NCBI GenBank assembly: GCA_023474015.1
Contig: JAMCYN010000049.1
Span: 67,441-131,440 of the forward strand
Direction: 5' to 3'
Length of the DNA: 64,000 nucleotides
Source of the DNA: Armatimonadota bacterium
GTDB taxonomy: Bacteria; Armatimonadota; UBA5829
Below the pieces are notes generated by a model. The model had not been told where the DNA came from. It searched no databases and was given only the letters and a program-made list of their open reading frames with translations. The stretch's first letter is position 1. Each line of letters begins with the position of its first letter. The translations under genes were made by a program, and so were the position numbers. Shown in pieces: positions 43,195 to 52,629 of this stretch.

Positions 43195-46100
43195 CTAGGC
43201 TGCTGGTCGGAACGTGGCTGGGTGAGGGGTGTGGACATCTTCAAGAAGCTGGCCGAACTCCTCAGCCGGCACGGGCCTGCCTATGAAGTAGCCCTGGACC
43301 TCGTCACACTTGAGTGATCTCAAGAACTCGAGTTGCTCCAGGGTTTCCACCCCTTCGGCTATTACCTTAAGCTTCAAGCTGTGGGCCATGGCGACCACGG
43401 CCCCCGCGATGGCCGCGTCGTCGTGATTGGTGGTGATATCGCGCACGAATGACTGGTCAATCTTGACCGCGTCAATGGGGAACCTCTTGAGATAGCTGAG
43501 CGATGAGTAGCCCGTGCCGAAATCATCGACTGATATCCTGACGCCCATTTCCTTGAGTTTGCCAAGCACGTCGACGGCGAGATCTGGGTTCTGCATCAAG
43601 GCGCTCTCGGTGAGCTCCAATTCGAGGTACTGAGGGTCCAGGCCGGTCTCGGATAAGGCGCTTCCGACGGTGGCCGCCAGGTCCTCCTGATGGAAGTGCT
43701 TCGCGGATATATTGACCGCGATGGTAATCGGGGGATAGCCGGCGTCCTGCCATGCCTTGTTCTGTCCGCAGGCGGCCTTTATAATCCATTTGCTGATCGG
43801 GACGATGAGACCTGTCTCCTCGGCTAACGGGATGAATTTGCCAGGAGGTACAAGCCCATATTCGGGATGTCGCCAACGTACCAGAGCCTCACTGCCGCGC
43901 GTCTCGCCTGTTCGTATATCCACCTGCGGCTGGAAGTGCAGCAGGAACTCCTCACGTTTCGCCGCCCTTCGAAGATTATTCTCCAACGTCATTCGCTCCA
44001 CGTCGGCGGCGTTGAACGCTTCCGTATAGAGCTGGCACATGTTTCGGCCCTTTTCCTTGGCCCGATACATTGCGGTGTCGGCATTCTTGACCAGGGTCTC
44101 GACGTCCGTGCCGTCGGCCGGGTATATGCTGATACCGATGCTGGTCGTCACATAGAGTTCGTGTTCATCGAACACGAACGGCGAAGCGACCGCGCGCAGG
44201 ACCCTCCGCGCAACTTCCCCCGCGGCCTCGGGATCGACAACGTCGGCAAGGATAATCGTGAACTCATCACCGCCCATTCGCGCGATCGTATCAGCCTCTC
44301 GCACGCACGCCTGAAGCCGTTCGGCCATGCCCTGCAGGAGGAGGTCGCCGATATTGTGGCCGAGCGTGTCGTTGATCAACTTGAACCGGTCGACATCGAG
44401 GAACATAACCGCGATCATTGACTGTCCGCGCTGGGCCTGGGCCAGCCGCTGGGTCAGCCTGTCGCTGAAAAGCAGCCTGTTCGGCAGTCCCGTGAGTGGG
44501 TCGTGATAGGCCAGGTAGTCGAGTTGCTCTTCGTATGCTTTTTTGAGGGTGATGTTGCGCTTGACCGCGACGAAGTGCTCGATCACGTCACTATCGTTCT
44601 TGATCGGAGTGATCGTCATGTCCTCCACATAGATGCTGCCGTCTTTGCGACGGTTGGTTATCTCGCCGCTCCAGGGTTTGCCGTTGAGGATGGTCAGCCA
44701 CAGATTGTTGTAGTATTCGGCGTCGTGCTTACCGGACTTCATTATGCGCGGGGTCTTCCCGATAACCTCGTTTATGCTGAAGCCGGTTTCCTTCTCGAAA
44801 GCGGGATTGACGAACTCGACGACGCCATGGACGTTGGTAATTACAATCTGGTCGCTCGCCGCGTTCATCGCGGAGGTCTGGATCTTGATGGCCTCCTCGG
44901 CGCGCTTGCGTTCGGTGGTATCGACAAACAGGGCAGCAAACTGTCCCCTTGCCGGGCTGAACGCGAACACCTCAAAGTCCCTGCCGAGTTCCTCCACACG
45001 ATTTTCAAAGCGGGTCGGCTTTCCAGTCAGGGCAACTTCGCCGTAGCACCCGATCCAGGAGGACTCTATGTTCGGCAGGACCTCAAGCACCGTCTTCCCA
45101 ACCACCTGGTCCGCCATCAGGCCCGTGTTTTGCTCGAACGCCTGGTTTACCTCGAGGTATCGCCAATCGCATGGCTTGCCCTTCTCATCGCAAATAATCT
45201 CGCACAGGGCGAACCCTTCACTCATACTGCTGAACAGTGTGCGGTAGCGCTCTTCGCTTGCCTCCAGTGCCCCCTGCGCTTGCTTTCGTTCGGTTATGTC
45301 GCGCACAACCCCCGTTGCAAACCATTCATCACCGATCTTGAATGCGGAGATCGACAATTCCACCGGAAACTCCCGGCCATCCTTGTGCAGGGCCGCGAGT
45401 TCCAAGGTCTTGCCGACCGCATCCCCTTCCCCGGTTGTTCTGAATCGCTTGAATGCTTCCTTGAAGGCTAGGACATATTTTGGGGGAGCAACGATGCTGT
45501 GCAAATTGCGGCCTATGACTTCGTCGTCCAAGTAGCCGAACATTCTCTCGGCCGCCGGGTTCCAATACGAGACGCGGCCGTTGTTATCAATGATAATCAG
45601 CGCGTCGGCGACGGTGCTCATAATGGCTCGGAACTTGGCCTCGCTGTCGCGCAGCGCATCCTCGGCTCGCATTCGCTGGGTGACGTCCCGGAACACCAGC
45701 ACGACACCGATCATATTCCCATCGACGTCCCATACGGGAGCACAACTGTCCGCGATGCTTCTCCGCGAGCCGTCCTTCGAGATCAGAGCGGTATGGTGAG
45801 CCAGTTCCACCGGGTCTCCGGTCTTGAGCGCCTGCTCCACGGGATTCGGGGCCTCTTCCCCCGTGATCTCGTGGATTATCTTGAACACCTCATTAAGCGG
45901 CCTGCCTATCGACTCCACCTCGGTCCATCCCGTAAGCTTCTCCGCCACGCCGTTCACGAGGGTGACGCTGCCGTTGGTGTCGGTGGCAATTACGCCGTCG
46001 CCGATAGAGCGCAGGGTGACTGCCAGGCGCTCTTTTTCAACTGCCAGCATCCGTTCGGCGTGTCTGCTGTCGGTCACGTCGGTCAATATTCCGGCGAACC

Positions 46101-46557
46101 CGGCGATGCCGCCCTTTCGGTCGGTGATCGGGTTCAAAACCACATAATAGGTAATCGAGCGGCCGTCGGGGCGGACATAGTCAGCCTCGAACGAACATCG
46201 TTTGCCTTCCATCACAAGCGCGACCGCGTTTCCGGCGATGGCCCGTACGGGCTTCGTCCAAAGGTCCACAAATCGCTTGCCAGCCATTTCGGCTTCCGGG
46301 AAACCCAGCCCGCCGAGCCCGGCCTGGTTTGCGTTCGTAAGGCGCCCTTCCCGGTCGGCAAATACCACCACGCTCGGACAGCCGTCGACAAAGCTGCGAT
46401 AGCGGCCTTCGGACGCGGCGATGTTGGCCGTGGCATCCTTGGCGGTCCACAGCAGTCGAAAGCAGACCCCGGCCAGCATGATAAACCCCAGGCCGTAGAA
46501 GAAGTATATGTAATCCAGTTGAATTTCAGAAATGCCGGTCAACTTCGGTAACCGCAC
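43195..46557 (-). CDS. PAS-GGDEF-EAL cyclic-di-GMP signalling protein
   Basis: About 1120 aa taking GTG 46557; the true start is uncertain because a longer frame overlaps the divergent flavoprotein gene. One transmembrane helix (about 13-32), then about five PAS/PAC units (about 50-680). A GGDEF domain follows with an intact RMGGDEF (about 760), then an EAL domain with intact GSEALVRW (about 888), DDFGTGYSSL and AEGVETLEQ. Both active sites look complete, so it may make and degrade c-di-GMP. The tandem c-di-GMP aptamers at 5.6-5.9 kb show that the messenger is read in this organism. Confidence 0.93.
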   Translation of the reverse strand: MRLPKLTGISEIQLDYIYFFYGLGFIMLAGVCFRLLWTAKDATANIAASEGRYRSFVDGCPSVVVFADREGRLTNANQAGLGGLGFPEAEMAGKRFVDLWTKPVRAIAGNAVALVMEGKRCSFEADYVRPDGRSITYYVVLNPITDRKGGIAGFAGILTDVTDSRHAERMLAVEKERLAVTLRSIGDGVIATDTNGSVTLVNGVAEKLTGWTEVESIGRPLNEVFKIIHEITGEEAPNPVEQALKTGDPVELAHHTALISKDGSRRSIADSCAPVWDVDGNMIGVVLVFRDVTQRMRAEDALRDSEAKFRAIMSTVADALIIIDNNGRVSYWNPAAERMFGYLDDEVIGRNLHSIVAPPKYVLAFKEAFKRFRTTGEGDAVGKTLELAALHKDGREFPVELSISAFKIGDEWFATGVVRDITERKQAQGALEASEERYRTLFSSMSEGFALCEIICDEKGKPCDWRYLEVNQAFEQNTGLMADQVVGKTVLEVLPNIESSWIGCYGEVALTGKPTRFENRVEELGRDFEVFAFSPARGQFAALFVDTTERKRAEEAIKIQTSAMNAASDQIVITNVHGVVEFVNPAFEKETGFSINEVIGKTPRIMKSGKHDAEYYNNLWLTILNGKPWSGEITNRRKDGSIYVEDMTITPIKNDSDVIEHFVAVKRNITLKKAYEEQLDYLAYHDPLTGLPNRLLFSDRLTQRLAQAQRGQSMIAVMFLDVDRFKLINDTLGHNIGDLLLQGMAERLQACVREADTIARMGGDEFTIILADVVDPEAAGEVARRVLRAVASPFVFDEHELYVTTSIGISIYPADGTDVETLVKNADTAMYRAKEKGRNMCQLYTEAFNAADVERMTLENNLRRAAKREEFLLHFQPQVDIRTGETRGSEALVRWRHPEYGLVPPGKFIPLAEETGLIVPISKWIIKAACGQNKAWQDAGYPPITIAVNISAKHFHQEDLAATVGSALSETGLDPQYLELELTESALMQNPDLAVDVLGKLKEMGVRISVDDFGTGYSSLSYLKRFPIDAVKIDQSFVRDITTNHDDAAIAGAVVAMAHSLKLKVIAEGVETLEQLEFLRSLKCDEVQGYFIGRPVPAEEFGQLLEDVHTPHPATFRPAA

Positions 46558-46638
46558 CCTTTGGTCAATACCAATACTAACGTAATGATAGGCTGCCTTG
46601 GGGCGGGAAATTAGGGGTAAATGCCTATCAAGTGGCTC

Positions 46639-46666
46639 TTGACGTGCTGTAAGCCCGTTATATATA
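46639..46666 (+). promoter_or_regulatory. Promoter of the iron-sulfur flavoprotein gene
   Basis: TTGACG (46639-46644), 16-bp spacer, TATATA (46661-46666). The TTG start with its SD lies about 48 bp downstream. Confidence 0.6.
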
Positions 46667-46713
46667 CTTGCAGTTGGGCGGGGATCGGAGTATCTGTGGA
46701 TGGAGTAACCTAT

Positions 46714-47286
46714 TTGAAAGCAATCGGCATTTGTGGAAGTCCCAGAAGCGAGGGCAACACGGAGATTCTCATCAAGCGCTGCCTGGGTCGGATGGAACAG
46801 GCAGGCATCGAAACGCAATTCATTCCTCTGCGCGACAAGGAAATCAAGCCCTGCATCGCATGCGGCGTTTGCGGCGAGCGGCAGGATGGAACCTGCGTCC
46901 AGAAGGACGACGACTTCCAGGGCGTCCTCGACGCGATCAGGGAATCCGATGTGATAGTGGTCGGCTCGCCGGTGTATTTCGGCTCAGCCACCGCCCAGAT
47001 TACCGCGCTACTGGACCGTGCAGGATACGTATCTCGTGTCAACGGCAACTTTCTCTCGCGCAAGATCGGCGGGCCGATCGTGGTGGCGCGCCGTGCGGGG
47101 CAGAACTTCACGTTCGCGCAGCTTCTCTTCTGGTTCATGATTAACGATATGATCGTCCCCGGCTCGACCTATTGGAACATCGCCTTCGGACGCACACCCG
47201 GCGAGGTCGAGAACGACACCGAGGGCCTGGTGACCGTGGATCGGTTCGCCGACAACCTAGCGTGGCTGGCCGGGAAGCTGAAATAG
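46714..47286 (+). CDS. Iron-sulfur flavoprotein (Isf-like) of the NADPH-dependent FMN reductase family
   Basis: 190 aa from TTG 46714 (GGAG eight bases upstream; family start KAIGICGSPRSEGNTEIL). Flavodoxin-like FMN-binding loop GSPRSEGNT and VVGSPVYFGSATAQ. Between them is a compact Cys motif C-x2-C-x2-C-x7-C (CIACGVCGERQDGTC), the spacing known for the [4Fe-4S] cluster of Isf proteins. It probably transfers electrons between a ferredoxin and an unknown acceptor. Divergent from the GGDEF-EAL gene, upstream of the phosphoesterase by 9 bp. Confidence 0.87.
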   Translation: MKAIGICGSPRSEGNTEILIKRCLGRMEQAGIETQFIPLRDKEIKPCIACGVCGERQDGTCVQKDDDFQGVLDAIRESDVIVVGSPVYFGSATAQITALLDRAGYVSRVNGNFLSRKIGGPIVVARRAGQNFTFAQLLFWFMINDMIVPGSTYWNIAFGRTPGEVENDTEGLVTVDRFADNLAWLAGKLK

Positions 47287-47295
47287 CGGGGGATT

Positions 47296-48159
47296 TTGGA
47301 AGTTAACACAATACTTGCCATAGCGGGGAGTGGGGCCGCCGCCGGAGTTATCGGCTATTCGATGCTCGTGGAGCAGTTCAATATACAGGTTCGGGAGCTC
47401 GATCTCTCGTTTCCGAACCTGCCGCCCGGGTTCGACGGCTACTCGATCCTCCATCTATCGGACCTCCACCTCACCAAGCTCGGCCTGCTGGAGAAGCGGA
47501 CGATGGAGATCATCGGCAGCCATGAGTTCGACGCCTGCCTGATTACCGGGGATGTGACCAAGGAGCCGAGGGCGTCGGATATCTTCAGGCGGGTCTGCTC
47601 GACCGTCCGACTGCGTGACGGCATTTATACGGTGCTCGGCAATTCCGAGCGCAAGCCCTGGCTCGACACCTCGATGCTGGTCCAGGCGCTGTCGTTCGAG
47701 GGTAACAACATCCTGATCAACTCGTCAACTTCGATCTGGCGAGGGGATCAGAAGATCACGCTCGTAGGCGTAGATGATGCTTATTCACGGTATGCGGACG
47801 TCGAGGCCGCGTTCCAGGGCGTGGACTCCAGCGACTACATTATATACATGACGCACTGTCCGTCGACCACTCCTCAAGGGATCGACCACGGCGCCGATCT
47901 TATTCTCGCCGGCCATACTCACGGCGGCCAGGTGCGCTTTCCGGGGGTCAGGAAATTCTGGACACACATGCGCGCCAATAAGCGCCTCAACGACGGCCTC
48001 TACACCCCTGACGACCTCAAGCGCATCCTGCGAAGAGACACCGGCCACAGCGTGCTGTTCGTGAGCAGGGGCGTGGGAACGAGCCGTATTCACATACGGC
48101 TGCTGTGCCCGCCGGAGATCGCGTTTATTACATTGCACCGGGCCGAACGTCCCGCTTAA
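47296..48159 (+). CDS. Membrane-associated metallophosphoesterase
   Basis: 287 aa. N-terminal hydrophobic helix (about 5-22), then a calcineurin-like domain: LSDLHLTKLG (metal site 1), ITGDVTKE, VLGNSERK, MTHCPS and LAGHTHGGQVRFPG. The motif usually reads GNHE/GNHD; here Ser replaces the His that acts as general acid or metal ligand. Family members of this size (YkuE/YaeI-like) cleave lipid or small phosphodiesters. TTG start after GGGG. It may be co-transcribed with the flavoprotein. Confidence 0.88.
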   Translation: MEVNTILAIAGSGAAAGVIGYSMLVEQFNIQVRELDLSFPNLPPGFDGYSILHLSDLHLTKLGLLEKRTMEIIGSHEFDACLITGDVTKEPRASDIFRRVCSTVRLRDGIYTVLGNSERKPWLDTSMLVQALSFEGNNILINSSTSIWRGDQKITLVGVDDAYSRYADVEAAFQGVDSSDYIIYMTHCPSTTPQGIDHGADLILAGHTHGGQVRFPGVRKFWTHMRANKRLNDGLYTPDDLKRILRRDTGHSVLFVSRGVGTSRIHIRLLCPPEIAFITLHRAERPA

Positions 48160-48309
48160 CTCATGCCGCCTTCCAGCCGATAATCCATCAGAGACCCTCC
48201 ATTCTGTCATAATCCGCAATTCCTGCTGTGTTTGGGAATCATGGCGCCCTGGCCGAACGTATTAGAGTTTGTTACGGGTTGGGTAGCGGCCCACCTGGTT
48301 CACTTTGTG

Positions 48310-48338
48310 TTGACATGCCTCGGTGTGTCATGTACAAT
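48310..48338 (+). promoter_or_regulatory. Promoter of the sigma-factor gene
   Basis: TTGACA (48310-48315), 17-bp spacer, TACAAT (48333-48338). The transcript would have a leader of about 75 nt. Confidence 0.8.
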
Positions 48339-48419
48339 GAAGCTCAAAATGCCGGATGAGGTTGTGTTTATGTTAAACACAGTTCCGCAAGCCGCATCCG
48401 AGTCACGGAAAGTGGGCCG

Positions 48420-49190
48420 ATGAGCGCACCTAACCTCCAGGTGATATGGCATAAGTATAAGGGTGTCGGTGACACCCGAGCGAGGGATACGCTGATTCAA
48501 CACTATGCGTACCTCGTCAAGATAACAGCGGGCAGAGTTGTTACCAGTCTGCCGCCGAATGTTGAGCGGGACGACTTGATCAGCGCAGGGATTATCGGGC
48601 TGATCAAGGCTATCGACCAGTTCGATACCAAGCGCGAGGTGAAGTTCGAGACCTACGCCATCGCGCTGATACGCGGTGCGATCCTTGAAATGCTCAGAGA
48701 GGAAGACTGGGTCCCGCGCTCGGTCCGGGAGAGGGTGAAGGCTCTCGAGCGGACCTATCTGGACCTGGAAAGCCGGCTCGGCAGGCCGGCCACCGAGGAA
48801 GAGGTGGCCGAGGCTATGGGGATGGAGATAGACGCCTTCCACGTGCTGCTCGCCGATACGGGCCGCGCATCGCTGCTGAGCCTGGATGACGTGGTGCTCT
48901 CCAGCGAGGGCAACGAGAAGATTCACCTGGCGGACGTGGTGAGCGACGATTCGGCGGATACCTCGGGCGATGTCGAATCAGGCGCCATGCGGGTATCGCT
49001 GGGCGAGGGCATCGACCGCCTCCCGGATCGCGAAAAGTTGGTGATCGCACTTTATTACTACGAGGGTCTGACGTTCAAGGAAATCGGCAAGATCCTCGAA
49101 GTGTCGGAGTCGAGAGTCTATCAGCTTCACACTCAGGCGGTCCTACGGCTGCGCGGTTATCTCCAGCGCGACATGGCGCTGTTTCACTAA
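48420..49190 (+). CDS. RNA polymerase sigma factor of the WhiG/FliA type
   Basis: 256 aa. Region 2 (about 12-90) reads RDTLIQHYAYLVKITAGRV and DLISAGIIGLIKAIDQFD, and core-binding/-10 recognition FETYAIALIRGAILEMLREEDWVPRSVR is characteristic of FliA/WhiG. Region 3 follows (about 100-150) and region 4 (about 200-250) with helix-turn-helix TFKEIGKILEVSESRVYQLHTQAVLRLR. Target genes are unknown: no flagellar genes are in the window. An anti-sigma gene is not adjacent. It may be controlled by the RsbU-type phosphatases elsewhere in the window (inference). Confidence 0.92.
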   Translation: MSAPNLQVIWHKYKGVGDTRARDTLIQHYAYLVKITAGRVVTSLPPNVERDDLISAGIIGLIKAIDQFDTKREVKFETYAIALIRGAILEMLREEDWVPRSVRERVKALERTYLDLESRLGRPATEEEVAEAMGMEIDAFHVLLADTGRASLLSLDDVVLSSEGNEKIHLADVVSDDSADTSGDVESGAMRVSLGEGIDRLPDREKLVIALYYYEGLTFKEIGKILEVSESRVYQLHTQAVLRLRGYLQRDMALFH

Positions 49191-49194
49191 TAAG

Positions 49195-49265
49195 TTTGCG
49201 GGTTACGGGTTACGGGTTACGGGTTATGGGTTATGGATTTCCAACACGCAACTCGAAAACTCGTA
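49195..49265. repeat. Heptamer repeat palindrome (GGGTTAC units)
   Basis: Five consecutive 7-base steps GGGTTAC/GGGTTAT from about 49200, GGATTTCC, then the inverse CGCAACTCGAAAACTCGTAAC. Between the sigma-factor and lipoprotein genes. Confidence 0.8.
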
Positions 49266-49307
49266 ACTGTTCTTTCCGAACTTCATACATCGAGAGGAGC
49301 GCAATTA

Positions 49308-50327
49308 ATGCACAGAATGAGGATTAGCCTTGTTGCCTTGTTGGCGTTGGCGGTATTGGTCTCGACTCTTGCCGGCTGCGGCAGGAAAGGGCTCGTCAGG
49401 GTCAACGGCGAGAAAGTGATGAAAGAGGAGTTCTATTCGAGGCTGGAGATGGTCCCGGTGCAGACTCCGAGGGGCGTGCAGCCTGCCGGCCAGTACGTGA
49501 TGGAGCAGATCATCGGTGAGATGCTCGTCCAGCAGCTTGCGAAGAAAGAGGGCGTCGCCACCACCGAAGCGCAGGTCAACAAGAAGATCGAGGCCGCGCG
49601 GAAGCAGAGCGAGGGGAACCTGGCCAAGGCTTTGCAACGGCAGGGACTCACGATGGAGGACTTCAAGAAGAAGGTCGCCTCCGAACAGGCGCTTATCAAC
49701 ATCATCACCAAGGGCGTGAATATCTCAGATGCCGAGGTGAAGAAGGCCTATGATCAGGCGCTGGCAGCGAAGAACTCCCCGCTCAAGCGCCCTGAGCAGG
49801 TGATGATCAGCGCGATAATTACCGCGAAGAAGGACAAGGTGGACAAGGCCTACAAACTGCTCAGCGACGGCACCGCCTTTGGGACTGTGGCCATGAAAAT
49901 GTCCGAGGCACCCGGCGCGAAGGAAACCCAGGGCAAGCTGAACTGGCTCGCGAAGGAAAACTCGCAGATACCCAAGCCGATCCGCGATACCGCGTTCAGC
50001 CTTCCGACAGGCTCTTTCAGCAAGCCGTTCCAGGCCGCCGGCGGCTGGGTGATCTTGAGAACTGACCAGAAGCGCCCGCCGAAGACGACATCGTTTGACG
50101 AAGTCAAGGACATGATCAAGGAGCAGTTGGCTCTCAGACAGGGCTCCATGAACGGCAAGTTCCGCGATCAGCTCCGCGACTTCACCAAGAAAGCTGACAT
50201 CACGATCAACTACGATCGCTACAAGAACCTGCCCAGCGTTATCAAGAAGCAGGCCGCGGAGGTAGTTACGCCTCCCGAAGCGGGCAACCCGGCGACAGCC
50301 AAGCCCATATCGACAACTAATCCGTAA
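49308..50327 (+). CDS. PpiC/SurA-type peptidyl-prolyl isomerase lipoprotein
   Basis: 339 aa from ATG 49308 (GGAG upstream; earlier starts fall in the repeat). Signal peptide with lipobox LAGC (Cys about residue 24), so a membrane-anchored periplasmic or surface lipoprotein. A SurA-N-like helical region spans about 35-150 (VNGEKVMKEEFYSRL, LVQQLAKKEGVATTEAQVNKKI). The parvulin domain (about 165-270) has EQVMISAIITAKKDKVDKAYKLLSDGTAFGTVAMKMSEAP and FSLPTGSFSKPFQAAGGWVILRTDQK. Role: folding of exported proteins. A strong hairpin follows the gene. Confidence 0.92.
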   Translation: MHRMRISLVALLALAVLVSTLAGCGRKGLVRVNGEKVMKEEFYSRLEMVPVQTPRGVQPAGQYVMEQIIGEMLVQQLAKKEGVATTEAQVNKKIEAARKQSEGNLAKALQRQGLTMEDFKKKVASEQALINIITKGVNISDAEVKKAYDQALAAKNSPLKRPEQVMISAIITAKKDKVDKAYKLLSDGTAFGTVAMKMSEAPGAKETQGKLNWLAKENSQIPKPIRDTAFSLPTGSFSKPFQAAGGWVILRTDQKRPPKTTSFDEVKDMIKEQLALRQGSMNGKFRDQLRDFTKKADITINYDRYKNLPSVIKKQAAEVVTPPEAGNPATAKPISTTNP

Positions 50328-50361
50328 CACGGCCTGCACATAGCTACTTATAGCAATTCAA

Positions 50362-50392
50362 CGGCCCCCGCCACAAGTGATGGCGGGGGCCG
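50362..50392 (+). terminator. Terminator-like hairpin after the PPIase gene
   Basis: CGGCCCCCGCCA (50362-50373) pairs perfectly with TGGCGGGGGCCG (50381-50392). Only a weak T-containing tail (TCATACTACTCCT) follows. Confidence 0.75.
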
Positions 50393-50685
50393 TCATACTA
50401 CTCCTAGTAACTTGCTCTCTAGAAGCGGTGTCGAGTGAACTGTACCCGATTTGACGGACACCTCTGAGTTCGCGGATACTATTGACGAGATGTTAGCCCT
50501 CTCCCCCAGGGGCGAGGGAACCTGTAGCCCAGGTTACGGTGCGTGCTGCGGAAACTCAGTTTCGTGATCATAGAAAACTTGGTAGATGTAGCGGCTCCCG
50601 GGGCACAGCCAAACACCGACCATGTTCTGGTTGTTAGGAATGGGTTTGTCGTATTGAAGGCTTCGTGCAGAGACTAGACACCGCA
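50393..50685. other. Gap between PPIase and aconitase genes
   Basis: No convincing + strand gene. A CCCTCTCCCCCAGGGGCGAGGG hairpin lies near 50495-50518 and a CCTGTAGCCCAGGTTACGG one follows. The right half may carry a short - strand ORF, listed separately. Confidence 0.4.
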
Positions 50686-50686
50686 C
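50534..50686 (-). CDS. Possible 50-aa ORF after aconitase, unknown
   Basis: GTG at 50686 overlaps the aconitase stop by one base (TAGTG). The frame runs 50 codons and ends QVFYDHETEFPQHAP. Amino-acid use looks protein-like (NNQNMVGVWLCPGSRYIYQVF), but there is no SD besides the end of the upstream gene and no recognised family. It may be the tail of a decayed gene. Confidence 0.3.
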   Translation of the reverse strand: MRCLVSARSLQYDKPIPNNQNMVGVWLCPGSRYIYQVFYDHETEFPQHAP

Positions 50687-52629
50687 TATTTTTGGGCACT
50701 ATTGGATTTCGCCTTGATGTAGTTCAGCCTTCCCCCCGCAAGCACCACCTCTCGCTCACGCTCGGAAAGATCGTGGGTGAGCTTGACCTTGATGCCGGAA
50801 GTCTTATCGGTTAGATCGAACTCGGTTTCGCCTCGTTTGAGGATATCGGCCATGTTCGCGATCTCGATGTCGTCAAGCTGGCTGATGCGGTCGTAGTCGG
50901 CTGCATCGGCAAGTTTTAGCGGCAGGATGCCGAAGTTGATGAGGTTCTGGCGGTGGATTCGGGCGAAGGACTTCGCGATTACGGCCTTGACCCCCAGATA
51001 CATCGGCGCAAGGGCCGCGTGCTCCCGTGAGGAGCCTTGCCCGTAGTTCTCTCCGCCGAGTATGAATCCTCCTCCAAGCTCCTTCGCCCGCCTCGGAAAC
51101 TCCGGATCGACCGCCGTGAACACATATTCCGAAATCGCCGGGATGTTCGACCGCAGCGGCAGCACTTTCGCGCCGGCTGGCATTATGTGGTCGGTCGTTA
51201 TGTTGTCCCCCACCTTGAGCAGCACCTTTCCCGCCAGAGACTCCGGAAGAGGCGTGTTTTCGGGCAGGGGCCTTATGTTGGGGCCGCGCACGATCTCGAC
51301 CGTTTCGGGCTTCTCGCTCGGGGCGATAATCATTCGGTCGTCGACCAGATACTTCTCGGGAGACTCGAATGCTATGGGCGCGCCGAGCTTGCGGGGGTCG
51401 GTAATTACGCCGGTAATTGCCGCCGCCACGGCGACCTCGGGGCCTGCCAGATAAACCTGGGCGCTCTTCGTCCCGCTGCGTCCCTCGAAATTGCGATTGA
51501 ACGTGCGAATGGAGACGGCGCCGGTCTTGGGCGCCTGGCCCATCCCGATGCACGGCCCGCAGGCCGACTCTAGGATTCGCGCCCCCGCCGAGATAAGATC
51601 GGAGAGCGCGCCGTTGCGAGCGATCATCTCAAAGACCTGCCTTGAGCCGGGGGAGATCACCAGGCTCACCGACGGATGCACTGTCTTGCCCTTGAGCGCA
51701 CCAGCGACGACCATCAGGTCACGCAGTGAGGAGTTGGTGCAGCTTCCTATGGCTACCTGATCAACCTTCGTACCCTCGACTTCGCTGACTCGGACGACAT
51801 TATCGGGCATGTGCGGCTGGGCGATCATGGGTTCAAGTTTGTCTAAGTTTATCTCGATAACTTCGTCATATTCAGCATCGGGATCGGCCTTTAGTTCACG
51901 CCATTCGTTCTCCCTGTCCTCCGAAGCCATGAATTGCCGGGTGACCTCGTCGCAGGGGAAAATGGACGTGGTCGCGCCGAGTTCCGCGCCCATGTTGGTA
52001 ATCGTGGCGCGGTCGGTCGCCGATAGGCTTGCGACACCATCGCCGCCGTACTCGACTATTTTACCCACCCCGCCCTTCACGCCGAGGATGCGCAGGACTT
52101 CGAGAATGATGTCCTTAGCTGACACCCACGGTTGCAGCTTGCCGGTCAACTTGACAAGGCAAATCCTCGGCATTGGCATGTAAAATGGCTGGCCCGCCAT
52201 CGCGGCGGCAACGTCAAGGCCGCCCGCGCCCATCGCAAGCGTGCCCAGGCCACCCGCCGTGGGAGTGTGGCTGTCGGAGCCGAGGAGCGTATCGCCCGGT
52301 ATGTCGAATCGTTCGAGCTGCACCTGGTGGCAGATGCCGTTGCCAGGACGTGAGAAAAATATCCCGTGCTTGGCGGCGACGCTCTGCAGATACGCGTGGT
52401 CATCGGCGTTCTCGAATCCGGATTGCATCGTGTTATGATCGACGTAGCTCACGGACCGCTTCGTCTTCACCTTCGGAACCCCAAGCGCCTCGAACTGCAA
52501 ATAGGCCATCGTGCCGGTCGCGTCCTGCGTGAGGGTATGATCGATCCGAATCGCGATCTCCGCGCCGGGGTCCATCTGCCCCTCGACAAGATGGTCTCCG
52601 ATTATCTTCTTTGCGATGTTCAGTCCCAT
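50686..52629 (-). CDS. acn: Aconitate hydratase
   Basis: 647 aa from ATG 52629 (GMGLNIAKKI, AGGGA upstream). Isomerises citrate and isocitrate in the TCA cycle with a [4Fe-4S] cluster. Cluster Cys in GSCTNSS and CGPCIGMGQAP are present, as are DSHTPTAGG, DHNTMQ and the C-terminal swivel domain with GENYGQGSSREHAAL (about 530) and catalytic SFARIHRQNLINFG. Length and order match the ~650-residue bacterial form (Aquifex/mitochondrial-like) rather than the ~900-residue AcnA/AcnB. Single gene with its own start. Confidence 0.94.
   Translation of the reverse strand: MGLNIAKKIIGDHLVEGQMDPGAEIAIRIDHTLTQDATGTMAYLQFEALGVPKVKTKRSVSYVDHNTMQSGFENADDHAYLQSVAAKHGIFFSRPGNGICHQVQLERFDIPGDTLLGSDSHTPTAGGLGTLAMGAGGLDVAAAMAGQPFYMPMPRICLVKLTGKLQPWVSAKDIILEVLRILGVKGGVGKIVEYGGDGVASLSATDRATITNMGAELGATTSIFPCDEVTRQFMASEDRENEWRELKADPDAEYDEVIEINLDKLEPMIAQPHMPDNVVRVSEVEGTKVDQVAIGSCTNSSLRDLMVVAGALKGKTVHPSVSLVISPGSRQVFEMIARNGALSDLISAGARILESACGPCIGMGQAPKTGAVSIRTFNRNFEGRSGTKSAQVYLAGPEVAVAAAITGVITDPRKLGAPIAFESPEKYLVDDRMIIAPSEKPETVEIVRGPNIRPLPENTPLPESLAGKVLLKVGDNITTDHIMPAGAKVLPLRSNIPAISEYVFTAVDPEFPRRAKELGGGFILGGENYGQGSSREHAALAPMYLGVKAVIAKSFARIHRQNLINFGILPLKLADAADYDRISQLDDIEIANMADILKRGETEFDLTDKTSGIKVKLTHDLSEREREVVLAGGRLNYIKAKSNSAQK

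Noticed and set aside
48232..48423. 63-codon open frame before the sigma-factor gene
   Set aside because: It contains the consensus promoter of the sigma gene and has no SD.
50430..50480. Possible end of an insertion sequence (GTACCCGATTTGACGGACAC)
   Set aside because: No matching inverted end, no transposase fragment and no target duplication found.
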